Below are positions 25,870 through 33,720 of a DNA stretch of 64,000 bases, in pieces. Under the pieces are notes generated by a model. It searched no databases. It saw nothing but the letters and a program-made list of their open reading frames with translations, and was not told the origin of the DNA. Both the position numbers and the translations under genes were made by a program. This stretch comes from Cytophagales bacterium (GTDB taxonomy: Bacteria > Bacteroidota > Bacteroidia > Cytophagales > Bernardetiaceae), in assembly GCA_013299045.1 (NCBI GenBank), contig JAAFJX010000001.1, forward strand, positions 213,473-277,472, written 5' to 3'. Position 1 is the stretch's first letter. Every line of letters begins with the position of its first letter.

Positions 25870-27126
25870 TTAAAAAAAATTTTTATGCGTTTTATGCCAA
25901 AAAAAGCGCAAGAAGCAGACGGCTAAAATGAATAAAAGGGTGTAAAAGAGAGAATAATAACTGTCTTGACGTACGCTATTGGGCAGCCTGATAGGTGTGA
26001 TATTGCCAACCAAGCGTAAATTTGCCCATAAATGCGGTGCCTGTAAACTGTCTGGTAGCTGGCTTTTTTCTAAAACATATTTGAGTGCGTAATGCCAAGC
26101 CAAATGCAATGGTAATCCTTTTTGAATCTGCTTCTCAAAATTAGTCTCTAATATGTGCCAAAATATTGCCGAATAAGCCCCACTGGCATAGAGCAGAGTA
26201 GCCTTTGGGTGTCTGTTGGCCCAAATTAAGGCATTGACAAGGTTCTGAAAATGAGGTTTTTGATTTTCTTGTTTAAAACTGCTGTCTCGGAATAAACCTC
26301 TTTGTCCTAAGCTGTACACCAGGGCTTCGTCATGTTCAGGAAGGTTCTTATTCCATGATATGAGTTTTACGTGGCGGCTTTTAGTATGCAACAGTTGCTG
26401 ATAGGCCTCAAGGGCGTTAAGGGCGTAGTGCATTTGCATAATCTTGGCTGTATAGCTGAGAGCGGAGTATTTGAGCAGTTCACTGTCTGGTGGAATAGCG
26501 TGAAGCAAGGCATGATGATTGCAATGCCCCATGAGCACATCTGGGCAAATAAACGTCTTCATACCGCGCAGGGCTTTGCCTATGCGTTTGTAAAGCCTCA
26601 TGTAAAGGTTTTTGCCCCAGAAGAGATAGTCGGTATAACTAACTGTGCTCTTTAGGTGCGTAACTTGGTCAAGGAATAAGCCTATGGGCATGGTTTCGGT
26701 GTAGAAACGCACTGAATCTTGGCTGATGTAACAAACCAAAAAATTATATTGCTCTGGCTTTTGGGGGAGGGTGTACTCCAAAAAATCAACAATGGCAGTT
26801 TCTTGGTCTAATACTTTAAGAATACTGCCAAGTTGCGCTTGCTTCGTCAAAGCGGGCAGGGGTGTGCCTATTCCCACATACCTACGCAAACGCTGTTTTT
26901 TGAGCGCCTGAAATTGACTGAATGCTGAATCCATAAGTGAAAGGTCATGCGAAGCAGCAGCTTTTTGGCTTTTTAGTAGTACATCATTGATGGCGGATTC
27001 TACCATAAAATAACCTCTATGGAAGGCCAAATCATTGATCAAGGCGCTATCTATTTGCGCTTGCGCACTCAAAGCTTTGGTTGAAAGCAGGACAAGAACA
27101 GTAGCAAAGATTCCGAAACTGCGCAT
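25870..27126 (-). CDS. Exported protein with a diverged CHAT-like domain and C-terminal membrane anchor
   Basis: A 418-residue protein. Signal peptide (to about residue 22), a soluble region, one C-terminal membrane segment (SLFYTLLFILAVCFLRFFW) and a basic tail. The region from about 110 resembles CHAT (caspase-like) domains in layout: ETAIVDFLEY with YNFLVCYISQDSVRFY, then FICPDVLMGH, ALSYTAKIMQM, and near the end LHLAWHYALKYV with WANLRLVGN. The His and Cys segments of active CHAT proteases are not clearly kept, so it may be inactive. The ATG at 27126 shares its A with the stop of the upstream gene (TGATG), indicating coupled translation. The CHAT assignment is tentative. Confidence 0.6.
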   Translation of the reverse strand: MRSFGIFATVLVLLSTKALSAQAQIDSALINDLAFHRGYFMVESAINDVLLKSQKAAASHDLSLMDSAFSQFQALKKQRLRRYVGIGTPLPALTKQAQLGSILKVLDQETAIVDFLEYTLPQKPEQYNFLVCYISQDSVRFYTETMPIGLFLDQVTHLKSTVSYTDYLFWGKNLYMRLYKRIGKALRGMKTFICPDVLMGHCNHHALLHAIPPDSELLKYSALSYTAKIMQMHYALNALEAYQQLLHTKSRHVKLISWNKNLPEHDEALVYSLGQRGLFRDSSFKQENQKPHFQNLVNALIWANRHPKATLLYASGAYSAIFWHILETNFEKQIQKGLPLHLAWHYALKYVLEKSQLPDSLQAPHLWANLRLVGNITPIRLPNSVRQDSYYSLFYTLLFILAVCFLRFFWHKTHKNFF

Positions 27127-27605
27127 CACTTGTAGGCGCTCATTTTTTCAATCAGCTTGGTAGTAGAGTACCCCTCCACTAGGGTAATGGTTTCTACAAC
27201 GCCGCCTGCGGCTAGCACCACGTCAGCGCCCACAATATTTGTTACGTTGTAATCACTGCCTTTGATGAGTACGTCGGGAACTATGGCTTTGATAAGCTCT
27301 AGTGGTGTATCCTGCTCAAAAGCAACAACAGCGTCAACGAAACTAAGAGCAGCCAGCATACGTGCTCTCGCATAAACACTGTTTATAGGTCTTTGAGCGC
27401 CTTTTAAGCGTCGTACTGACTCATCTGAATTAAGACCGACTATCATTTTTTGTCCTTTTTGACTGGCCTTTTCCAGATAATCAATATGGCCTAGGTGAAG
27501 AATATCAAAACAGCCGTTTGTAAACACAACTTTCTGTTGGCCAGAAGCCCATTTTTGTCTTTCTGATAGGAGTTCGGGTAGCGTAAATATCTTGTTGGCT
27601 GTCAT
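27126..27605 (-). CDS. hldE: D-glycero-beta-D-manno-heptose 1-phosphate adenylyltransferase
   Basis: A 159-residue stand-alone nucleotidyltransferase matching the C-terminal domain of HldE (RfaE2). It makes ADP-heptose from heptose-1-phosphate for LPS core or related glycans. The nucleotide site is GCFDILHLGH (31-40), followed by GLNSDESVRRLKG and RARMLAALSFVDAVV; the ending GYSTTKLIEKM is also typical. The ATG at 27605 is preferred to the TTG one codon earlier. The kinase half is not in the window. It shares a TGATG junction with the CHAT-like gene. The gap 27606-27995 upstream holds AT-rich DNA with no recognised feature. Confidence 0.87.
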   Translation of the reverse strand: MTANKIFTLPELLSERQKWASGQQKVVFTNGCFDILHLGHIDYLEKASQKGQKMIVGLNSDESVRRLKGAQRPINSVYARARMLAALSFVDAVVAFEQDTPLELIKAIVPDVLIKGSDYNVTNIVGADVVLAAGGVVETITLVEGYSTTKLIEKMSAYK

Positions 27606-27995
27606 CAAGCTAAGGGGAATAGATTAGAAAAAATCTGTATTATAAATAACGCCAAAATCTTGTAGTTATACAATGATTTAAGCGGGAATTGTATCAGAGA
27701 TATCCGAAAATCATAAATTTTATTTTCCTATTCATAGAAGCCACAACATGGATTTTTTAGACAATAGCCAAAGAATAAAAAATTTTGGCAAAGTGATAAA
27801 AAAGCTACCAATTTGTAATTCAACCGCTATGCAAACACCATTCAGAGTGGTATCAAACATCAACTTTTGTAGTTAGGATAAAAGAGGATTTACTAAAAGA
27901 ATCCATAAATCCGCCAATACGACGACAATTTAATGTTCTGATATTCAAGTAATTAAACTCTCTAAGATTAAACACGTGTTGTTTTTTTTTGAATC

Positions 27996-28847
27996 TTACT
28001 TTCTATAAAAAATAAGGTTCAAAATAGCTGTGAGTTTATCGCGGAGGTCGCGCCTATCTACAATAAAGTCTATAAAACCGTGTTCTACCAAAAATTCTGC
28101 GGTTTGGAATCCCTTTGGCAGTTCTTTTCCGATGGTTTCACGTATCACGCGGGGGCCAGCAAAGCCTATAAGTGCTTGTGGTTCAGCCATGTTTATATCG
28201 CCTAACATAGCGTAAGAGGCCGTAACACCTCCCGTAGTAGGGTTAGTCAGCAAGGAGATATAAGGCACATTGGCTTCAGCCAAAAGCGCCAACTTAGCCG
28301 AAGTTTTGGCCATCTGCATCAAAGAAAAACCTGCTTCCATCATGCGTGCCCCACCTGACTGCGATATAACCAAAAGAGGTGAGCGAGTGGCGAGCGCACG
28401 GTCTATGGCTACTGCAATTTTCTGACCTACCACCGAGCCCATAGAGCCACCAATAAACCCAAAATCCATGGCAGCTACCACCAAATCAAGCCCGTTTATT
28501 TTACCGTAGGCTGTTCTGGCAGCTTCTTTTAGGCCCTTTTTGCGCTCTTGTTCAAGCAGCCTGTCTGAATAGGCTTTAGTATCTACAAACTTGAGCGGGT
28601 CGCCGCCGCGCATATCAGGTTCTAGCTCTGTGTATGTATTGTCATCAAACAGAATTTTGAAATATTTGTCTGGGGCAATAGTAACGTGGTAGTTATCGTC
28701 CGCACAAACATAATTGTTCTGCTCTAATTCTTTTTTAAGAATAATTTTGCCACTTCTAGGGTTTTTGAACCACATATCGTCTGGCGACTCCCGTTTTTCG
28801 GTAGTGGGCGTGGTTATATTTTTTTCGGTGCGGGTAAACCAAGTCAT
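27996..28847 (-). CDS. accD: Acetyl-CoA carboxylase carboxyltransferase subunit beta (degenerate zinc ribbon)
   Basis: A 283-residue subunit that with AccA moves CO2 from carboxybiotin to acetyl-CoA to form malonyl-CoA. The crotonase-like core is well kept: FGFIGGSMGSVVGQKI, SQSGGARMMEAG, LTNPTTGGVTASYAMLGD and ALIGFAGPRVI. In the N-terminal zinc ribbon three of four cysteines are replaced: by alignment with E. coli AccD the positions are Asn29, Ser32, Cys48 and Asp51. A similar loss is typical of Bacteroidota AccD as I recall, so it is likely a lineage trait. The gene begins 13 bases after comB ends and is the third gene of a comA-comB-accD group. accA is not here. Confidence 0.92.
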   Translation of the reverse strand: MTWFTRTEKNITTPTTEKRESPDDMWFKNPRSGKIILKKELEQNNYVCADDNYHVTIAPDKYFKILFDDNTYTELEPDMRGGDPLKFVDTKAYSDRLLEQERKKGLKEAARTAYGKINGLDLVVAAMDFGFIGGSMGSVVGQKIAVAIDRALATRSPLLVISQSGGARMMEAGFSLMQMAKTSAKLALLAEANVPYISLLTNPTTGGVTASYAMLGDINMAEPQALIGFAGPRVIRETIGKELPKGFQTAEFLVEHGFIDFIVDRRDLRDKLTAILNLIFYRK

Positions 28848-28860
28848 GTTCTAGATATTG

Positions 28861-29610
28861 TTAAACAGTTTGTTTAATGATTTGATGATTAACGAGTCGC
28901 TCTCCTCTAAGCACTGGTACATTCGTATAAACGTTGGGCGTAAGACAGAAACGAATATCCTCACGGATATTCAAACGCGCCAAACGTTTATAATGTGAGG
29001 ACTGCTCTAAAAAAGCAAACATATCTGGCTCGGCAGCTTTATAGAGATATTTTGCGGCAAGGCTTGCATCAGAAACAGCAGGGAAGTCGGCTTCAAGCGC
29101 CAGAGCTAAAGCGCCCGCAAACAGTGTATCTTCAAGGTTAAAATCGCCTTTCCAACCCGCACACGCTATCAAAACTGCTTCGTGTTCGGACTTTCTGAGG
29201 TAGTTGGCTAGGCTAGCAATATTCAAAAACGCGCCAATAAGAACCTCAGCCGCCCCCAAAGACTTTTCAATCGTGGTGGTTCCGTTGGTAGTGGTTAGCG
29301 CGATAGGGAGTCCTGAAAGTCCTGCTTTTTGGTATTCAAAAGGAGAGTTGCCCATGTCAAAGCCTTCAACTTTTTCGCCATTGCGCTCTGCCGCCGCAAC
29401 ATAGCCGCTTTTTTGAAGAATTCGGCAAGCCTCTATGCTGCTAACCGGCACAAGATAAGAAGCCCCATGCGCTAGGCCAGTAACCATACAAGAAGTGGCG
29501 CGCAGAATATCCACTACCACAACAGCCTTATTGCTGAGATGGTGCAAATGCAACAACTCTGGCGTAAAGCAAACATCTAAACTCTTCAAAGCAGTGGAGT
29601 TATTGGGCAT
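28861..29610 (-). CDS. comB: 2-phosphosulfolactate phosphatase
   Basis: A 249-residue ComB-family phosphatase that turns phosphosulfolactate into sulfolactate. Family landmarks are VVVVDILRATSCMVTGLAHGA, AERNGEKVEGFDMGNSPFEY, ALTTTNGTTTIE and IACAGWKGDFNLEDTLFAGAL. Length is normal. It follows comA with a 35-base gap and precedes accD by 13 bases, so the three are likely one operon. In methanogens the pathway leads to coenzyme M; in a Bacteroidota the product more likely feeds sulfolactate or cysteate for sulfonolipids, which is an inference from lineage. Confidence 0.9.
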   Translation of the reverse strand: MPNNSTALKSLDVCFTPELLHLHHLSNKAVVVVDILRATSCMVTGLAHGASYLVPVSSIEACRILQKSGYVAAAERNGEKVEGFDMGNSPFEYQKAGLSGLPIALTTTNGTTTIEKSLGAAEVLIGAFLNIASLANYLRKSEHEAVLIACAGWKGDFNLEDTLFAGALALALEADFPAVSDASLAAKYLYKAAEPDMFAFLEQSSHYKRLARLNIREDIRFCLTPNVYTNVPVLRGERLVNHQIIKQTV

Positions 29611-29645
29611 ATCAAGTTCTACTGTTAAAAAAAATAGATGTTTGG

Positions 29646-30410
29646 CTAGTTTTTGTTCAGAAAGAAGCTAAAAGTATCGCCACGCAAACCTAAGCGTATG
29701 GTTTCCAGGGGGATTACCTCACTAGTAGGAATATTTCCTAAATTGACGTTTGCGCCAAGCAACTTGATAAACCACACCTGCTGAGATTTTTGAGGGGCTT
29801 CCCAGAGTATTTTTTCAGAAGGTATCTTGGTCAGTATTTCTTGTACCAAGCCCTGCCTAACCTCGCCAGTAGCACGAAAAAGTCCTACGTTACCCGCTTC
29901 ACGAGATTCACCAATAACTTTCCAAGAGCCAGCATCTAGTTCGGCTTGCATGAGTTGTATCCACTGATAGGGCGCATAAATTTTTTCGGCATCTTTAGAG
30001 CCTACCTCAGATAGTACCGTAACTTGTTTGGCGAGAGTGTGGATATATCTGCATTTTTCCTCATGCCTAAGGTCAATGGAGCCATCTGAGACCTCTGCAT
30101 ATTGCAACTTATATTTGTCCAAGAGCCTTTGATAATCAACGAACTGATTACGCACAACGAAAGCTTCAAACAGCGTTCCACCGAAGTAAACAGGTATATT
30201 GGCAGCCCTGTAGAGCGCAATTTTTTCTTCCAGTTTTGGAAAAATATAGGACGTAGCCCAGCCAAGTTTCACTATGTCTATAAAAGCCGCACCCGTGCTG
30301 AGCATATCTTCAGCTTCGCGGAGGCTTAGGCCCTTATCCATAACCATTGTGAGGCCATTTTGGCGTGGACGCTGCGTGCGTTCAGGAATTTGAGTCAGGT
30401 GGTAGTTCAT
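29646..30410 (-). CDS. comA: Phosphosulfolactate synthase
   Basis: A 254-residue TIM-barrel ComA protein that adds sulfite to phosphoenolpyruvate, giving phosphosulfolactate. Diagnostic segments are RQNGLTMVMDKGLSLREAED, FIDIVKLGWATSYIFP, VYFGGTLFEAFVV, VLSEVGSKDAE and IGESREAGNVGLF. The ATG at 30410 is chosen over a TTG four codons upstream. A -7 promoter box lies only 9 bases before this ATG, so the mRNA should have almost no leader. It is the first gene of comA-comB-accD. The pathway uses sulfite and so ties sulfur metabolism to lipid or osmolyte synthesis. Confidence 0.9.
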   Translation of the reverse strand: MNYHLTQIPERTQRPRQNGLTMVMDKGLSLREAEDMLSTGAAFIDIVKLGWATSYIFPKLEEKIALYRAANIPVYFGGTLFEAFVVRNQFVDYQRLLDKYKLQYAEVSDGSIDLRHEEKCRYIHTLAKQVTVLSEVGSKDAEKIYAPYQWIQLMQAELDAGSWKVIGESREAGNVGLFRATGEVRQGLVQEILTKIPSEKILWEAPQKSQQVWFIKLLGANVNLGNIPTSEVIPLETIRLGLRGDTFSFFLNKN

Positions 30411-30419
30411 TTGCTGATG

Positions 30420-30448
30420 CAAAGATATAACAAAGTTTTGATAATCAA
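30420..30448 (-). promoter_or_regulatory. Promoter of the comA-comB-accD operon
   Basis: Minus-strand TATCTTTG (30420-30427) matches TAnnTTTG, and TTG (30446-30448) lies about 18 bases further upstream. The -7 box ends 9 bases before the comA ATG at 30410, so the start point falls within a few bases of the start codon. Confidence 0.5.
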
Positions 30449-30602
30449 TACATTAAAAAAAAAGTATGTGTATAACGTATTAATTTGGCCGCAAGATACA
30501 CAAAAAAAAGTAGTCTAGAAAAATCTTGTCTAAAAATGACGCATTGCTTGTTGTGCTAATAGCATTATACAAATAGCGAAAGAAATGCCCGATTATGGAG
30601 CA

Positions 30603-30638
30603 TAAAAATACAGGGCAACTTTTTTGCTGCCCTGTATC
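30603..30638 (-). terminator. Rho-independent terminator of gyrA
   Basis: ATACAGGGCA (30608-30617) pairs perfectly with TGCCCTGTAT (30628-30637); on the minus strand the stem is followed by TTTTTATG. It lies 10 bases after the gyrA stop. Confidence 0.85.
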
Positions 30639-30647
30639 CAAAACCAA

Positions 30648-33221
30648 TTACTCTTCGTTATTGCTAGCTGTAGCGTCCTCTGCGTCGTCATTTTCAGGCT
30701 CATTGAGCGTATCGTCTGCCGGCAGCACGTCCTCCACATCTGGTATATGCACTTCCTGCTCCTCGTCGCGCTCTACTTTTGCTACCGAACTAATGGCATC
30801 TTCGCCGCCAATACGTACAAGGCGTACACCTTGCGTAGCCCTGCCCATCACGCGCAAATCGGCAATGTGCAAGCGTATCATAATGCCTGATTTTTTGACA
30901 ATCATCAAGTCGTCCTTATCGTTTACGTCCATGATATTGACCAAAAAACCTGTTTTTTCGGTAACAGACATGGTCTTAACGCCTTTTCCACCTCTGTTTG
31001 TAATCCGATAATCTTCAATGTCTGAGCGTTTGCCATAGCCTTTTTCAGATACCACCAAAAGTTCGGCTGGGCTTTGCGAATCAATGGAGGTACAAACTAT
31101 ACCGACCACCTCATCTTGCTCGTTTGCCAAAGTAACACCACGCACACCCGACGCACTACGGCCAGTTGGGCGTACCAGTTCTTCATGAAACCTAATAGCC
31201 CGTCCAGAGCGCAAGGCCATGATGATGTTGCAGTTTCCATCTGTAAGTTTAACGTCCAGCAAGCAGTCGTCTTCATTGATGCCCAGTGCCAGAATACCGT
31301 TAGAACGCGGCCGTGAGTAGGCTTCAAGGCTGGTTTTTTTGATAGTCCCTTTTTTGGTACAGAACACCAAGAAGTTGTTGTTAATGTAGTCCGTATCAGT
31401 AAGGGTTTTTATGTTGATGACCGCCCTTACGCTCTCACCGGGCTGAATGGCTATGAGGTTTTGGAGTGGCTTACCTTTGGAAGCTTTAGTTCCCTCTGGT
31501 ATTTCATAAACTTTGAGCCAATAAAGACGGCCTGGGTCGGTAAAAATAAGAACGTAGTTGTGGTTAGATGCCCCAAAAATATGCGCGGTATAATCATCTA
31601 CCTTTGACGTAACACCTTTAGAGCCACGCCCACCACGTCCTTGTGCTTTGTATTCTGCCAGCGGGGTTCGTTTAATGTAACCTTCATTGGAGATGGTGAT
31701 AATCATTTGGTCATCTGCAATGAGGTCTTCAATAAGGATTTCGCCGTCGTGCTCTTCTATAGCTGTGCGGCGCTTATCGCCGTACTTGGCTTTAATTTCA
31801 ACGAGTTCGTCTCGGATAACACCCATACGCAAGGACTCATCGGCCAAAAGGCTTTGCAAGTACGTAATAGTGGTCATTAATTCGTTGTATTCGTTCTGGA
31901 GTTTGTCGCGTTCAAGGCCAGTGAGGCGCTGCAAACGCATTTCCAGAACGGCTTTGGCTTGTACTTCCGAAAAACCAAAGGTGGTTATCAAGCCTTCTCG
32001 CGCCTCATTTGTATTTGGCGAAGCCTTAATGAGCGCAATGATTTCGTCAATGTGGTCTAGGGCTTTGAGCAAACCCGAAAGAATGTGGGCTTTTTTCTCG
32101 GCTTCGGCCAAATCGTACTGTGTTCGTCGCACTACCACTTCGTGGCGGTGTTGTACAAAGTACTTTATCATTTCCTTCAAGTTCAGGGTCATGGGACGGC
32201 CTTTGACCAGCGCCACATTGTTTACACCAAAAGTTACTTGGAGGGAGGTATTTTTAAACAGAGTATTGATAATGACATTTGGAATGGCATCGCGTTTGAG
32301 TTCATACACAATACGCATACCTTCACGGTCAGACTCATCGCGAATTGTAGAAATACCCTCAATTTTCTTTTCATTGACCAACTGGGCTGTTTTTTCAATC
32401 AAAACTGCTTTATTGACTTGGTAAGGTAATTCTGTTACCACAATGCGTTCACGGCCTGGGTGCTCGTCGTCTGGCTCGAGTTCTACTTTGGCACGAATCG
32501 TTATTTTGCCGCGCCCAGTAAAAAAGGCTTGTTTTACGCCCGCTGTGCCATAAATAATGCCGCCAGTAGGAAAGTCTGGCGCGGATACAAAGTACATCAG
32601 CTCCTGAATAGTAATATCCGGATTGTTGATGTAGGCCACCACGCCGTCCACAATTTCAGAAAGGTTGTGCGGGGGCATATTTGTGGCCATACCTACCGCA
32701 ATACCAGAGCTACCATTGACCAGTAGATTAGGTATTTTGGAAGGCAAAACCAAAGGTTCTTGGAGCGAGTCATCAAAGTTTGGCCCAAAATCCACTACGT
32801 TTTTGTCAATATCAGCCAGCATTTCTTCTGCCATGCGCGTCAGACGGGCTTCTGTATAACGCATAGCGGCTGGGTTATCTCCGTCCACGGAACCGTAGTT
32901 GCCTTGGCCGTCTACCATGGGGTAACGCAAAGACCACTCCTGCGCCATACGCACCATCGTATCGTAAACGGCGGTGTCGCCGTGTGGGTGGTATTTACCC
33001 AATACTTCACCCACAATACGGGCAGATTTCTTGAACGGTTTATTGTGCAAAACACCCAAGTCAGACATACCGTACAGGATACGCCGGTGTACAGGCTTAA
33101 GGCCGTCGCGAACGTCTGGCAGCGCACGCGACACAATGACCGACATAGAATAGTCTATGTAGGCTACTTTCATTTCATCTTCAATCGTTACATTGATGAT
33201 ATTGCCATTATTATCGCTCAT
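30648..33221 (-). CDS. gyrA: DNA gyrase subunit A
   Basis: An 857-residue breakage-and-rejoining subunit of gyrase. The catalytic tyrosine is Tyr122 in [10 protein letters not shown]. The quinolone-determining segment reads [10 protein letters not shown] with Thr83 and Asp87, a natural form seen in several bacteria. The C-terminal beta-pinwheel carries the gyrase-specific box as QGRGGRG, which separates it from ParC. The tail (last 40 residues) is highly acidic, a known regulator of supercoiling in other gyrases. The gene is monocistronic with its own terminator; no gyrB is nearby. Confidence 0.95.
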   Translation of the reverse strand: MSDNNGNIINVTIEDEMKVAYIDYSMSVIVSRALPDVRDGLKPVHRRILYGMSDLGVLHNKPFKKSARIVGEVLGKYHPHGDTAVYDTMVRMAQEWSLRYPMVDGQGNYGSVDGDNPAAMRYTEARLTRMAEEMLADIDKNVVDFGPNFDDSLQEPLVLPSKIPNLLVNGSSGIAVGMATNMPPHNLSEIVDGVVAYINNPDITIQELMYFVSAPDFPTGGIIYGTAGVKQAFFTGRGKITIRAKVELEPDDEHPGRERIVVTELPYQVNKAVLIEKTAQLVNEKKIEGISTIRDESDREGMRIVYELKRDAIPNVIINTLFKNTSLQVTFGVNNVALVKGRPMTLNLKEMIKYFVQHRHEVVVRRTQYDLAEAEKKAHILSGLLKALDHIDEIIALIKASPNTNEAREGLITTFGFSEVQAKAVLEMRLQRLTGLERDKLQNEYNELMTTITYLQSLLADESLRMGVIRDELVEIKAKYGDKRRTAIEEHDGEILIEDLIADDQMIITISNEGYIKRTPLAEYKAQGRGGRGSKGVTSKVDDYTAHIFGASNHNYVLIFTDPGRLYWLKVYEIPEGTKASKGKPLQNLIAIQPGESVRAVINIKTLTDTDYINNNFLVFCTKKGTIKKTSLEAYSRPRSNGILALGINEDDCLLDVKLTDGNCNIIMALRSGRAIRFHEELVRPTGRSASGVRGVTLANEQDEVVGIVCTSIDSQSPAELLVVSEKGYGKRSDIEDYRITNRGGKGVKTMSVTEKTGFLVNIMDVNDKDDLMIVKKSGIMIRLHIADLRVMGRATQGVRLVRIGGEDAISSVAKVERDEEQEVHIPDVEDVLPADDTLNEPENDDAEDATASNNEE

Positions 33222-33434
33222 AAAAATTTATTCTGAGGAGGTTCAGACCGACTTCGGTTAGAATTAGGCCGCAAGTTAAGAAATATTTGCTAGAAATAAA
33301 AAAAAACAGTTGAACTCAAGTAGATAAGTACAAGGTACAGCCTTGAATTGATGGTTTTTGTAAATAAAAACCTGAACCGAGGCCGCTGTAGTTCTATCAG
33401 TTGTATTTTTTTGTACATGATTAGTAATTAAATA

Positions 33435-33508
33435 GTTGCTCCTAAAGCAAATAAATCATATTAATCAATTGATGTGCTCGTTCTTGTGCAGACTTTTTAA
33501 GGGACGAC
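33435..33508 (-). mobile_element. Minimal 74-base copy of the TAnnTA element
   Basis: A short element bounded by GTTGCTCCTAAAGCA and GACTTTTTAAGGGACGAC, flanked by TAAATA (33429-33434) and CAAATA (33509-33514), a one-mismatch TAnnTA duplication. In reverse orientation its sequence matches the first 75 bases of the copy at 10748 (left arm type A), including ATCAATTGATT. It is thus a terminal-arm-only derivative or an internal deletion. The rest of 33222-33720 shows no gene; a long poly-A run lies near 33300. Confidence 0.65.
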
Positions 33509-33720
33509 CAAATAAAATAGTGTTGTTGAGTCCAATCTTTCAAAATGAGAGCAGCCCATGTATTGGTACTGTAGGCATAGCTAGAATGGTACTATGTAAA
33601 TCAATAAGAGGTTTCATCTATGGCATTTACTCCTCGAGCGCCGTACGCTATTGTTTTTAAACGGCATAGGTTTTACATTTGTGGCTTATCGTTTGGATTT
33701 TCCTAAACTTTTTTAAACCA

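Noticed and set aside
30648..33221. Thr83 of GyrA as a quinolone-resistance change
   Set aside because: Thr at this place is a normal wild-type residue in many bacteria, and Asp87 is intact.
33436..33660. A 74-residue plus-strand frame
   Set aside because: Its first part is the mini element and matches the repeat translation at 10704; the remainder has no family features.
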